NCBI GenBank assembly: GCA_025928655.1
Contig: JAICJC010000009.1
Coordinates: 1-53,566 of the forward strand
DNA: 53,566 nt
Direction: 5' to 3'
Source of the DNA: Thermoleophilia bacterium
Lineage (GTDB): Bacteria > Actinomycetota > Thermoleophilia > Gaiellales > JAICJC01
Part shown: piece after piece, positions 38,346-47,546 of the stretch
Position numbering within the stretch: position 1 is the stretch's first letter
Layout: every line of letters starts with the position of its first letter
Notes under the pieces: model-generated
What the model saw: the letters and a program-made list of their open reading frames with translations, nothing else
What the model was told of the DNA's origin: nothing
The model's database searches: none
Position numbers and translations under genes: made by a program

Positions 38346-39500
38346 ATGAGAACCCCCATCGTCGTCGCAGCGCTCGTCGCCGCGACCGGGCTCGGCGCCT
38401 CGGCGGCTGCGGTCGCCGTCCACGAGACCGACGGCGGCTCGCACACCACCGTCATCCGCCGGCCGGCGGTGACCGTGAACGCCGCCCCGGCAGCGACCAC
38501 CTCGCCCTCCGGCGGGCTGAGCGTCAGCCAGATCTACCAGAAGGCCGTCCCCGGGATCGTCGAGGTGCTCGCCACCGGCCAGCCGACGGGCAGCAACGGC
38601 TTCTTCGGCCCGCAGACCGAGAGCGCCCAGGGCACGGGCTTCCAGGTCGACACCAAGGGCGACATCGTCACCAACTTCCACGTCGTCGAGAACTCCGACT
38701 CCGTGCGGGTGCGCCTCAACAACGGCCACTCCTACCCCGGCCGCGTGATCGGCCGCGAGCCCGCCAAGGACCTCGCCGTGATTCGCATCAGCGCGCCGGC
38801 GAGCGAGCTGTCCCCGCTCCGGTTCGCCGACTCCTCGGCCGTGCAGGTGGGTGACTCGGTCGTCGCCATCGGCGACCCCTACGGCCTGCGCAACACCGCG
38901 ACGGCCGGGATCGTGAGCGCCCTGCACCGCACGATCGTCTCGCCCAGCAACGACAAGATCACGGGCGTCATCCAGACCGACGCCGCCATCAACAGCGGCA
39001 ACAGCGGCGGCCCGCTGCTGAACTCCGAGGGCCAGGTCATCGGCGTGAACAGCCAGATCTACGCCGGCTCGCAGGGCGGCGGCAGCGGCGGCAACATCGG
39101 CATCGGCTTCGTGATCCCCTCGAACACCGTCGCGAACGTCGCCCGCAACCTGATCGAGACGGCGAAGACGAAGCCCTACGTCGGCATCGTGCTCGTCACC
39201 GTGAGCCCGTCGGTCGCGAACGCGACCGGGATGAGCCCCGGCGTCGAGATCGTCGCGGTCACGAAGGATGCGCCCGGCGACCGGGCTGGCCTGGAGGGCG
39301 CGACCGGCACCAAGACGATCGAGGGCACGCCGTTCCAGACCGGCGGCGACGTGATCACCAAGATCGACGGCACCGCGGTGCACACCTCCGAGGAGCTGAT
39401 CGCCCAGATCCAGACGAAGAAGCCCGGCGACCAGATCCAGCTCCAGATCGTCCGGGACGGCCAGCCGCGCACCGTCACGGTGACGCTCGGCAGCAACTAG
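38346..39500 (+). CDS. HtrA/DegP-like serine protease with PDZ domain
   Basis: A 384-aa exported protease. An N-terminal hydrophobic segment (IVVAALVAATGLGASAAAV) serves as signal or anchor. The trypsin-like domain has His in VTNFHVVEN (about 110), Asp in AKDLAVI (about 140) and Ser in INSGNSGGPLL (about 219), followed by a PDZ domain (about 280-380; YVGIVLVTV, GDVITKIDGTAVHTSEEL, QLQIVRDGQPRTVTV). It degrades or refolds damaged extracytoplasmic proteins. Length and order match actinobacterial HtrA/PepD-type proteases. A palindrome cluster follows the stop within 8 bp. Confidence 0.92.
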   Translation: MRTPIVVAALVAATGLGASAAAVAVHETDGGSHTTVIRRPAVTVNAAPAATTSPSGGLSVSQIYQKAVPGIVEVLATGQPTGSNGFFGPQTESAQGTGFQVDTKGDIVTNFHVVENSDSVRVRLNNGHSYPGRVIGREPAKDLAVIRISAPASELSPLRFADSSAVQVGDSVVAIGDPYGLRNTATAGIVSALHRTIVSPSNDKITGVIQTDAAINSGNSGGPLLNSEGQVIGVNSQIYAGSQGGGSGGNIGIGFVIPSNTVANVARNLIETAKTKPYVGIVLVTVSPSVANATGMSPGVEIVAVTKDAPGDRAGLEGATGTKTIEGTPFQTGGDVITKIDGTAVHTSEELIAQIQTKKPGDQIQLQIVRDGQPRTVTVTLGSN

Positions 39501-39507
39501 CAACCCC

Positions 39508-39581
39508 GGGGACAGTCCCCGCCACGGCGGGGACTGTCCCCTGACGGTGCCGGCAACCGGGGTCAGACCCCGAACGCCGGC
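39508..39581. repeat. GGGGACAGTCCCC pair plus GGGGTCAGACCCC nested dyad (REP-like)
   Basis: GGGGACAGTCCCC (39508-39520) and its reverse complement (39529-39541) are 8 bp apart, the same pair as at 30764-30796 in the opposite order. Right after them GGGGTCAGACCCC (39559-39571), another 6-bp palindrome around one base, is nested between GCCGGC boxes (39549-39554 and 39576-39581). The cluster lies between the HtrA-like and P450 genes and could also end HtrA transcription. Confidence 0.75.
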
Positions 39582-39625
39582 CGTGACAGTTTCGTCTCAC
39601 GGTTGTCGGCCTCTATGCTGTCGCC

Positions 39626-40987
39626 ATGATCTCCGGCGAGGCTCGCGAACGCCCCCAGACCGTGGGCGGCGCGGCCCGCCCACCGGGCCCGGGCGGGCCG
39701 GCCTGGGCCAACTTCACCCGCTACCTGCGCGATCCGCTCGGCACCATGGACGGGTACGCTGCCGACCACGGCGGCGTCGCCTACGTCCGCTTCCCGGGCG
39801 GGCACAGCTTCTTCTTCGTGAGCGACGCCGAGCTCGTCCGCAAGGTGCTCGTCGACGACAACTCGGCCTTCGTCAAGGGACGGGCCCTGCGGGCGGCCAA
39901 GCGCCTCCTGGGCGAGGGCCTCCTGACGAGCGAGGGCGCCGACCACCTGCGCCGGCGGCGGTCGATCCAGCCGGTGTTCGGGCACGAGCGCATCGCCCGC
40001 TACGGCGATGCCATGGTGGACGCCGCCGAGCACGTGTCGGGGAGCTGGGCGGACGGCGCCGAGATCGACATCAACGGCGAGATGACCCGGGTCGCGCTGC
40101 GGGTCGTCGGGCGCACGATCTTCGACGCGGATGTCGAGTCGGAGGCGCCGGAGATCGGCGAGGTGCTCGAGGCCGGCATGCGCGTCTTCCACCGCTTCCT
40201 GCTGCCGGGCGCCGAGCTCCTGTGGCGGCTGCCGCTGCCCGCCACGCGCCGGTTCAACGCGGCCAAGCGCGACATCGACGCGTTCCTCGAGCGGCTCGTC
40301 GCCGAGCGGGCCGCGGACGGCCACGACGAGGATCTCGTGGCGGTGCTGCGCGGGCTCCGGGACGAGTCGGGACGGCGGGCGCTCGGCGACGCGGAGATCC
40401 GCGACGAGGCGATCACGCTCATGCTGGCCGGCCACGAGACGACCGCCCAGGCGCTGACCTGGACCTGGTACCTGCTGCACCGCAACCCGGCCGCCGGGGA
40501 GGCGCTGCGGGCGGAGCTGGGGGCGCAGCTGGGCGACCGGCCGCCGGCGCCGGACGACTTCGGCCGGCTCCCGTACACCCAGGCGGTCTTCCGCGAGTCG
40601 CTGCGCCTGTACCCGCCGGTGTGGGCGCTGGCGCGGATCGCGACCCGGCCCTACGCCCTCGGCCCGTACGCCGTCCCCGAAGGAGGCACCATCGTCATGA
40701 GCCAGTGGGTCGTCCAGCGCAACGAGCGCCACTTCCCGGATCCGCTGCGGTTCGCGCCGGAGCGATGGATCGACGGGCCGCCGCCGCCCCCCGGCGCGTA
40801 CTTCCCGTTCGCGGCCGGCCCGCGCATGTGCATCGGGGAGCGCTTCGCCATGCTCGAGGGCACGCTCGTGCTGGCGGCGATCGCGCGCGCCTGGCGGATC
40901 GTCCCCGGCGGCGGCCCGCCGCGGATCGATGCCCGTTTCACCCTGCGCCCGCGCGGCGGGCTGCCGGCGACGGTGCGGGCCGCGTGA
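39626..40987 (+). CDS. Cytochrome P450
   Basis: A 453-aa heme monooxygenase. I-helix AGHETTAQALTWTWY (about 267), ExxR motif ESLRLYPP (about 323), the RFAPERW segment and the heme-binding loop FPFAAGPRMCIGERFA with the axial Cys near 401 are all intact. The N-terminus has no membrane anchor, so it is a soluble class needing ferredoxin or another donor, which is not encoded nearby. TATGCT ends 6 nt before the ATG. Its stop overlaps the MetF-like gene start (GTGA), an unusual partnership. Substrate unknown; sequence style is that of long-chain or terpenoid hydroxylases. Confidence 0.93.
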   Translation: MISGEARERPQTVGGAARPPGPGGPAWANFTRYLRDPLGTMDGYAADHGGVAYVRFPGGHSFFFVSDAELVRKVLVDDNSAFVKGRALRAAKRLLGEGLLTSEGADHLRRRRSIQPVFGHERIARYGDAMVDAAEHVSGSWADGAEIDINGEMTRVALRVVGRTIFDADVESEAPEIGEVLEAGMRVFHRFLLPGAELLWRLPLPATRRFNAAKRDIDAFLERLVAERAADGHDEDLVAVLRGLRDESGRRALGDAEIRDEAITLMLAGHETTAQALTWTWYLLHRNPAAGEALRAELGAQLGDRPPAPDDFGRLPYTQAVFRESLRLYPPVWALARIATRPYALGPYAVPEGGTIVMSQWVVQRNERHFPDPLRFAPERWIDGPPPPPGAYFPFAAGPRMCIGERFAMLEGTLVLAAIARAWRIVPGGGPPRIDARFTLRPRGGLPATVRAA

Positions 40988-41856
40988 CGCCCGCCGCGTC
41001 GACCCTCGCCGCGCGCCTGGCGGCGCGCGAGTTCCTGGTGACGTCCGAGCTCGTGCCCCCGCGCGACGCCGACGCCGCCGCGGTCGAGCGCTCGGTCGAG
41101 CAGCTGTCCTTCGCCGACGCGCTCAACATCACCGACCTGCCGCGCGCGCGGCCGCGCGTGTCGGCGCTGGCCGCGGCCGCCATCGCGATCCGGGCCGGGG
41201 CCGAGCCGATCCTGCAGATGACGACCCGCGATCGCAACCGCATCGCGCTCGCGTCCGACGCCCTGGGGGCGATCGCCCTCGGCGTCGGCGCGGTGCTGCC
41301 GCTGGGGGGCGACCCCATCCCGGAGGACGTGCCCGGGAAGGCGGCCGGCGACCTCGACGCCGGCGGGCTGGTGCAGCTCCTGGTCGACCTCTCGAACGGG
41401 GTGCTCCCCGACGGCTCGAAGCTGGACGCACCGCCGCGCCTGCTCGTGGGGGCGGCGGCGTCGCCGAAGTTCACCCCGGCCGCATCGCTCGCGGCCAAGA
41501 TCGCCGCCGGCGCGTCGTTCGTCCAGACCCAGGTCGTCCTCGACGCCGACGCCTTCGGCGGCTGGGTCGACGGCCTGCGGGAGATCGACGCGCTCGGCGA
41601 CGTGCCGCTCCTGCCGAGCGTGGTCGTGCCGGCGTCGGCGCGATCGGTGGAGCTCGTGGGCGGGTTCGGCGCGCAGGTCGCTCCCGGCGTGGCCGAGCGG
41701 GCCGAGGCGGGAGAGGGCGAGGCGGTCGCGCGCGAGATCGTCACCCGCCTCGTCGCCATGCCCGAGGTGCGGGGTGTCCACGTCCTCTCGATCGGGTCGG
41801 ACTCGTCGGCCGCGGCCCGTCTGGCCGCGTTCGCGCGGGAGGTCGCCGCCGCCTGA
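40984..41856 (+). CDS. Methylenetetrahydrofolate reductase-like protein (MetF family)
   Basis: A 290-aa TIM-barrel protein of the methylenetetrahydrofolate reductase family: FLVTSELVPPRDAD at the start, ADALNITDLPRAR, PILQMTTRDRNRIALASD (folate-binding region), VLPLGGDPI and AGASFVQTQVVLDAD near 175. MetF reduces methylene-THF to methyl-THF using FAD and NADH. It is translationally coupled to the P450 gene, so it may have a specialised role, such as an F420- or corrinoid-linked variant, rather than being the main MetF. The GTG start lies in the GTGA overlap. Confidence 0.85.
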   Translation: MTPAASTLAARLAAREFLVTSELVPPRDADAAAVERSVEQLSFADALNITDLPRARPRVSALAAAAIAIRAGAEPILQMTTRDRNRIALASDALGAIALGVGAVLPLGGDPIPEDVPGKAAGDLDAGGLVQLLVDLSNGVLPDGSKLDAPPRLLVGAAASPKFTPAASLAAKIAAGASFVQTQVVLDADAFGGWVDGLREIDALGDVPLLPSVVVPASARSVELVGGFGAQVAPGVAERAEAGEGEAVAREIVTRLVAMPEVRGVHVLSIGSDSSAAARLAAFAREVAAA

Positions 41857-41880
41857 GCCGGTTCTCGATTGCCACGCGAG

Positions 41881-41894
41881 TTAGACGCGTCTAA
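41881..41894. promoter_or_regulatory. Perfect 14-bp palindrome, DtxR/MntR-type operator
   Basis: TTAGACGCGTCTAA is a perfect palindrome ending 13 bp before the GTG of the DtxR-family regulator. Its right end overlaps a TAAACT box (41892-41897), the likely -10 element 10 nt before the start codon. The TTAG...CTAA ends match the general form of DtxR/IdeR/MntR boxes. The regulator and the downstream Nramp gene are the likely targets. Confidence 0.75.
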
Positions 41895-41907
41895 ACTCAG
41901 AGTTGGC

Positions 41908-42556
41908 GTGGTAAGCGAATCGGCGCAGGACTATCTAAAGGCGATCTGGAAGCTCGAGCGCTCGGGCGGCATGTCGACGAGCGCGCTGGCCGAGTCGCTC
42001 GGCGTCGCCCCGGCGTCCGCGACCGCCATGCTGAAGAAGCTCGCGACGCTCGGGCTGGTCGTGCACGAACGCTACCGGGGCGCCACGCTCACGCCGGCCG
42101 GCGAGCGGATGGCGCTCGAGGTCGTGCGCCACCACCGCCTGCTCGAGCTCTACCTGATGGAGGCCCTCGGGCTGTCCTGGGATCAGGTGCACGAGGAGGC
42201 GGAGAAGCTCGAGCACCACCTCTCCGACGAGCTCGAGGCCCGCATCGACCAGGCTCTCGGCTTCCCCACCCGCGACCCGCACGGCGATCCCATCCCGTCG
42301 CCCGAGCTCCTGCTCGCGCGCGACGAGATCACCTGCCTGAGCGAGCTGGCCGAGGGCAGCTTGACGGTCGTCCGGCGCGTCCCGGACGGCGACCCGGAGC
42401 TGCTGCGCTACCTGGCGAGCCTCGGCCTCGTGCCCGCCGAGGAGGTCACGGTGGTCGAGCAGGCGCCGTTCGACGGGCCGGTCACGGTCGAGGTGCGGGG
42501 CAGCCGGCACGCGATCGGCCGGTCGCTGGCGGCCCGGATCGAGGTGGGGGTTGAGC

Positions 42557-42573
<17 letters not shown>
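41908..42573 (+). CDS. DtxR/MntR-family metal-dependent transcriptional regulator
   Basis: A 221-aa repressor. N-terminal winged helix (SAQDYLKAIWKLE, SALAESLGVAPASATAMLKKL) is followed by the metal-binding dimerisation domain (VVRHHRLLELYLMEALGL, HEEAEKLEHHLSDELEARID, with the His/Glu ligands) and a C-terminal FeoA/SH3-like domain (about 150-215, LRYLASLGLVPAEEV). The GTG at 41908 was chosen over a TTG at 41869 because the conserved start (VSESAQDYLKAIW) begins there and the operator lies just before it. It senses Mn2+ or Fe2+ and should repress itself and the Nramp importer next to it. Confidence 0.92.
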
Positions 42574-43888
<1,315 letters not shown>

Positions 43889-43943
43889 GGCGGGCGGTTC
43901 GAGCCGGCTCCGCTCGGCGCGCCGGCATCAACGCGGGGCGCGG

Positions 43944-44141
43944 CTAGCGATCCACGCGCGCGACCGCGGCGTCGATCCAGCTCGAGAGCGCGCGCGACGC
44001 GGCGACCGCGACGGCGGCGCCGGCCGGTGCGAGCACGATGGCGGCGACGGCGGTGGCGCGGGTCGAGACCGCCGGGGCGGCGAGCACGTTCGGGATGTCG
44101 AGCAGGAGGGCGCCGGTGAGGGCGGTGCGCACGGTCGTCAT
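43944..44141 (-). CDS. Possible small membrane protein
   Basis: A 65-aa open frame from an ATG at 44141, Ala-rich with two hydrophobic stretches (ALTGALLLDIPNVLAAPAV; ATAVAAIVLAPAGAAVAVAA) and a short polar tail (WIDAAVARVDR). There is no strong ribosome binding site and no recognised family. It fills the gap between the Nramp gene and the peroxiredoxin gene on the minus strand, 86 bp after the peroxiredoxin stop. It could be a chance frame. Confidence 0.35.
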   Translation of the reverse strand: MTTVRTALTGALLLDIPNVLAAPAVSTRATAVAAIVLAPAGAAVAVAASRALSSWIDAAVARVDR

Positions 44142-44227
44142 GCCCCGGTCTTCGGTGCGGCGGGCGCGGAGTTGAGCGCCGCCCGGCCACGCCGCCCGGT
44201 CGGCGCCGGGGTCGAGGAGCGCCGGCT

Positions 44228-44683
44228 CTAGAGCTCGTGGGCCGCGTCGAGGAGCTCGTCGACGTCGGGCACCTCGTCGTCCGCGTACCGCCACGTCTTG
44301 CGGACGACGCCGTCCCCGCCGACGAGGAAGCAGCTGCGCACGGGCGTGTCCTCGAGCCCCTCCAGGTTCTGGCTGACGCCGAACGCCCGCACCGCCGCCG
44401 CCGACCAGTCCGAGAGCAGCGGGTAGGTCAGCCACTGCTGCTCCGCGTAGCGCGTGTGCGAGTAGGGGCTGTCGCGGGAGATCGCGAAGATCCGCACCCC
44501 TGCCTCCGTGAACTCCTCGCTCCTGTCACGCAGGAGCCGCAGCTGCGTGCGTCAGGTGCCCGTCCAGTCGTACAGGTAGAACGACAGCAGGTACGGGCCC
44601 TCCCGGGCCAGATCCGCGATGTCGACCGGCGTGACGTCCTGGTCGTACACGATCACGCTCGGGACAGGAGCTCCGGGCTGCAC
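44228..44683 (-). CDS. Probable selenocysteine-containing peroxiredoxin (in-frame TGA at 44554-44552)
   Basis: Read through one TGA, this frame gives a 151-residue AhpC/TSA-type peroxiredoxin. It starts at the GTG at 44683 (7 nt after a TAGCCT box): QPGAPVPSVIVYDQD, then YLLSFYLYDWTGT-U-RTQLR, with TGA (U44) exactly at the peroxidatic Cys of the TxxC motif. Downstream the fold is complete: VRIFAISRDSPYSH, YPLLSDWSAAAVRAFGV, and VRSCFLVG with the conserved Arg116. There is no frameshift. A bacterial-SECIS-like hairpin follows the TGA (44537-44519). If UGA is not recoded, only the later part (from an ATG at 44494) could be made, lacking the active site. It would reduce peroxides with thiol donors. 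Confidence 0.83.
44519..44537 (-). other. bSECIS-like stem-loop for selenocysteine insertion
   Basis: After the TGA, 14 nt lead to a perfect 7-bp stem GCTCCTG / CAGGAGC closing the loop CGTGA. The apical loop starts 21 nt after the TGA and has G at its second position, within the known limits for bacterial SECIS elements (loop 16-37 nt away, G among the first two loop bases). An alternative hairpin CACGCAG / CTGCGTG (44549-44543 with 44533-44527) overlaps it and cannot form at the same time. Confidence 0.7.
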
Positions 44684-44759
44684 GCGCGCAAGGCTATCAG
44701 CGGCCGGGGAGGGCCGGGCTGCTCAAGAACGGGGCGGCCGGGCCGATCCACCGTGGGTC

Positions 44760-45200
44760 GTGGTCAGCGCTCTGCACCGGCCGGCTGCAATCGTCGCGGG
44801 CATGCTCGCGTGCGCCGGCCTGCTCGCCCTCGCCGGCTGCGGCGGCAACACCTCCTCCGCCGGCGTCCGGGTCGTGCGGATCAGCGAGCGCGACTTTCAC
44901 ATCACCGCGCCGCGGCACCTCGCTCCCGGCCGGGTGAAGCTCGTGGTGGCGAACGACGGCCCCGACCTGCACGAGCTGATCGTCGTGCGCGATCCGGCGG
45001 GGACGCTGCCGTTGCGCACCGACGGCCTGACGGTGAACGAGGAGGCGCTTGCGCCCGTGGAGCTGGGGGCACTCGAGACCGGGGCGCCGGGCAGCGTGCG
45101 CGCGCTGACGGTCACGCTGCATCCGGGGCGGTACGAGATCTTCTGCAACATGGCCGGCCACTACATGGGCGGGATGCACGCCGTCCTCGTGGTCGGATAG
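44760..45200 (+). CDS. Cupredoxin-domain lipoprotein
   Basis: A 146-aa protein. From the GTG at 44760 it has a lipoprotein signal with lipobox LALAGC (Cys about residue 26). The mature part is a plastocyanin-like cupredoxin: VVRISERDFHITAP, PGRVKLVVANDGPDLHELIVV (His ligand) and YEIFCNMAGHYMGGM (Cys, His and Met ligands of a type 1 copper site). It probably shuttles electrons or binds copper outside the membrane, in line with the Sco and CtaG genes further on. An ATG at 44802 is a second start candidate but would truncate the signal. Confidence 0.85.
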   Translation: MVSALHRPAAIVAGMLACAGLLALAGCGGNTSSAGVRVVRISERDFHITAPRHLAPGRVKLVVANDGPDLHELIVVRDPAGTLPLRTDGLTVNEEALAPVELGALETGAPGSVRALTVTLHPGRYEIFCNMAGHYMGGMHAVLVVG

Positions 45201-45205
45201 GCGAC

Positions 45206-47545
45206 GTGCGCGCGGCCGCCGCATTCCGGCCCTACGCGGCCCGTGGCCGGGGCCCCATCATCGCCATCCTGCTCACGTTCGCGCTCTGCTCGACGGCCAG
45301 CATCGTCCTCTCGATCTGGGAGACCACCCGCTCGGAGCACCGGGCGGACGTCCTCCGTGTGGCCGAGCGGCAGCAGGCGCTGGCCTCCGACTACGTCCAG
45401 CAGGTGATGCTCGCGAAGGCCGGCCTGCAGGCCGACCCCGAGGCGACGGCGACGATCATGCGCCTGAGCGCCGACGCCCTGCTCGACGGCGGCGAGGCGC
45501 CCGATGTCCCCGGCAGCGACGACGAGGCCGCGCTCTCGCCGACGCGGGACGCGACGGTGCGCGCCCAGCTGCGCCAGGAGCGCCGGCTCGTGGACGACAT
45601 GGCCGGCGTCGGAGAGGCGTATCTCGCCGGCCGGCCGGTGACATCGGCGCCGCTCACCGCGCACGAGCAGGTCGCGACCACCGATCCGGTCGCCCGCCTG
45701 CGCGTGCTGTCGGCGCTGACGGGCGACGTCGCCCTCAACACCGCGCGCACGATCGTTGCCGAGAGCGACTCGAGCGTCACCAACCTGATCGCCATGCAGG
45801 CGGTGCTCGGCGTGGCCGGGCTGCTCGTCTCGCTCACGCTCGCGCTCGCCCTGGTGGCCGCCACCCGCCGTCAGACGGCTCACTTCCGCAGCATCGTCGA
45901 CTCCTCCACCGACCTCGTGATCGTGCTCGGCGAGGGCGGCTGCCGCCATGTCAGCCGGTCGGTCACGGCCATGCTCGGCGTGGCCGAGGACGCCGTCCTC
46001 GGCGACGGGCTCGCCCGCTTCCTGCATCCGGACGACCGCGCGCTCGTGCGATCCGCCCAGACGAGCGGCCGGGCCGAGGAGATCGTGTTCCGGCTCGTCA
46101 ACCGGTTCGGCGAGTGGCGCCACCTGGAGGCCCACGTCACCGATCTGCGCCACGACCGCGGCATCCGCGGCGTCGTCCTGAACGCCCGCGACGCGACCGA
46201 CCGCGTGCGGCTGCAGGACGAGCTCGTGCGCCAGGCCTACCACGACGGCCTCACCGGCCTCGCCAACCGCAGCCTCTTCCGCGACCGGCTCGAGCAGGCG
46301 CTCGCCCGCTCCGCCCGGGCCGGCGGGTCGGTGGCCGTGCTGATCCTCGACCTGGACGGGTTCAAGCAGGTGAACGACACCCTCGGCCACGATGCCGGCG
46401 ACCAGCTCCTGCGCATCGTGGCGGAGCGCCTGAACGAGACCGTCCGCGCGACCGACACGGTGGCCCGCTTCGGCGGCGACGAGTTCGCGGTGCTGCTCGA
46501 CGGAGCCGACGAGGCGCTGGCGGTGGCTGTCGCCCGGCGGGCGCTGGCCGCCCTGGCGTTGCCGTCCGCCGTCGCCGGTCGCGAGCTCCAGATGGCGGCG
46601 AGCATCGGCGTCGCCGTGCACGCCGGCGAGGGCGGCGGCGACGACCTCGTGCGCGATGCCGACGTCGCCCTGTACGCCGCCAAGGACGCGGGCCGCGGCC
46701 GCCACGAGGTCTTCCGCAGCGAGATGGCCCGCGACCCCGATGAGCTGCTCGGGCTCGACAACGACCTGCGGGCCGCGCTCGCCCGGCGCGAGTTCGCCGT
46801 CCACTACCAGCCCGAGATCTCGATCTCGGGCGGGCACATCGTCGGCGTCGAGGCGCTCGTGCGCTGGACGTCTCCGACGCGCGGCCGCGTCGGCCCCGAC
46901 GTGTTCATCCCGGTCGCCGAGTCGTCCGGGCTGATCGCCGCGCTCGGCGAGCACGTGCTGCGGGAGGCCTGTCTCCAGACCGCGGCCTGGCTGCGCGACG
47001 GCGTGGTCGGCCGCGAATTCGTCACGTGGGTGAACGTCTCCGGCAAGCAGCTCACCATGGGCGGCGTGCCGGCCGCGGTCGACCGCGCCCTCCGGGCCGC
47101 GAGCCTGCCGGCACGCCACCTGGGGCTCGAGGTGACCGAGGCCGCGATCGTCGTGGGAGGCCCCGCCGACCGCGCTCCCGCCGAGCTGCAGCAGCTCCAT
47201 GACGCCGGCGTCCAGATCGCCATCGACGACTTCGGGACCGGCTTCTCGCACCTCGCCCAGCTGCGCCACATCCCGGTCGACATGATCAAGGTCGATCGCT
47301 CGTTCGTGCAGGGCGTCGAGCGCGACGCGAAGGACACGGCGATCACGACGAGCGTCGTCGCGCTCGCCCATGCGCTCGGGGTGATCGCGGTGGCCGAGGG
47401 CATCGAGACCGAGGGCCAGCTCGCGCACATGCGCGCGGTCGGCTGCGACGTCGGCCAGGGCTACCTCTTCTCGCGGCCCGCGCCCGGCGAGGAGATGACC
47501 GCCTTCCTGCGCGCCGCGCGCCACGGCGACGCGCGGGCCGCCTAG
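45206..47545 (+). CDS. Membrane PAS-GGDEF-EAL cyclic-di-GMP signalling protein
   Basis: A 779-aa protein: TM1 (IIAILLTFALCSTASIVLSI, about 18-37), an extracytoplasmic domain to about 190, TM2 (AVLGVAGLLVSLTLALALVAA), a PAS domain (about 225-335), GGDEF domain (DGLTGLANRSLF, LILDLDGFKQVNDTLGHDAG, RFGGDEFAVLL, intact) with an RxxD site (RATD), and EAL domain (VHYQPEIS, VEALVRWTS, QIAIDDFGTGFSHLAQL, AVAEGIETEGQ). Both catalytic cores look intact. It begins 5 bp after the cupredoxin stop on the same strand and converges on the MFS gene with a 1-bp gap. Confidence 0.92.
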   Translation: MRAAAAFRPYAARGRGPIIAILLTFALCSTASIVLSIWETTRSEHRADVLRVAERQQALASDYVQQVMLAKAGLQADPEATATIMRLSADALLDGGEAPDVPGSDDEAALSPTRDATVRAQLRQERRLVDDMAGVGEAYLAGRPVTSAPLTAHEQVATTDPVARLRVLSALTGDVALNTARTIVAESDSSVTNLIAMQAVLGVAGLLVSLTLALALVAATRRQTAHFRSIVDSSTDLVIVLGEGGCRHVSRSVTAMLGVAEDAVLGDGLARFLHPDDRALVRSAQTSGRAEEIVFRLVNRFGEWRHLEAHVTDLRHDRGIRGVVLNARDATDRVRLQDELVRQAYHDGLTGLANRSLFRDRLEQALARSARAGGSVAVLILDLDGFKQVNDTLGHDAGDQLLRIVAERLNETVRATDTVARFGGDEFAVLLDGADEALAVAVARRALAALALPSAVAGRELQMAASIGVAVHAGEGGGDDLVRDADVALYAAKDAGRGRHEVFRSEMARDPDELLGLDNDLRAALARREFAVHYQPEISISGGHIVGVEALVRWTSPTRGRVGPDVFIPVAESSGLIAALGEHVLREACLQTAAWLRDGVVGREFVTWVNVSGKQLTMGGVPAAVDRALRAASLPARHLGLEVTEAAIVVGGPADRAPAELQQLHDAGVQIAIDDFGTGFSHLAQLRHIPVDMIKVDRSFVQGVERDAKDTAITTSVVALAHALGVIAVAEGIETEGQLAHMRAVGCDVGQGYLFSRPAPGEEMTAFLRAARHGDARAA

Positions 47546-47546
47546 C

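Noticed and set aside
30764-39581. CRISPR array or other direct-repeat array
   Set aside because: The palindromic units occur as two isolated pairs without regular spacers or cas genes.
44228-44497. Stand-alone 89-aa peroxiredoxin fragment starting MRIFAISRDS
   Set aside because: It lacks the active site and start signals; the conserved frame continues upstream through a TGA and is better explained as a selenoprotein.
44228-44683. Peroxiredoxin as a nonsense-mutated pseudogene
   Set aside because: No other lesion, the stop is exactly at the catalytic Cys codon, and a SECIS-like hairpin follows; kept only as an alternative if the genome lacks sel genes.
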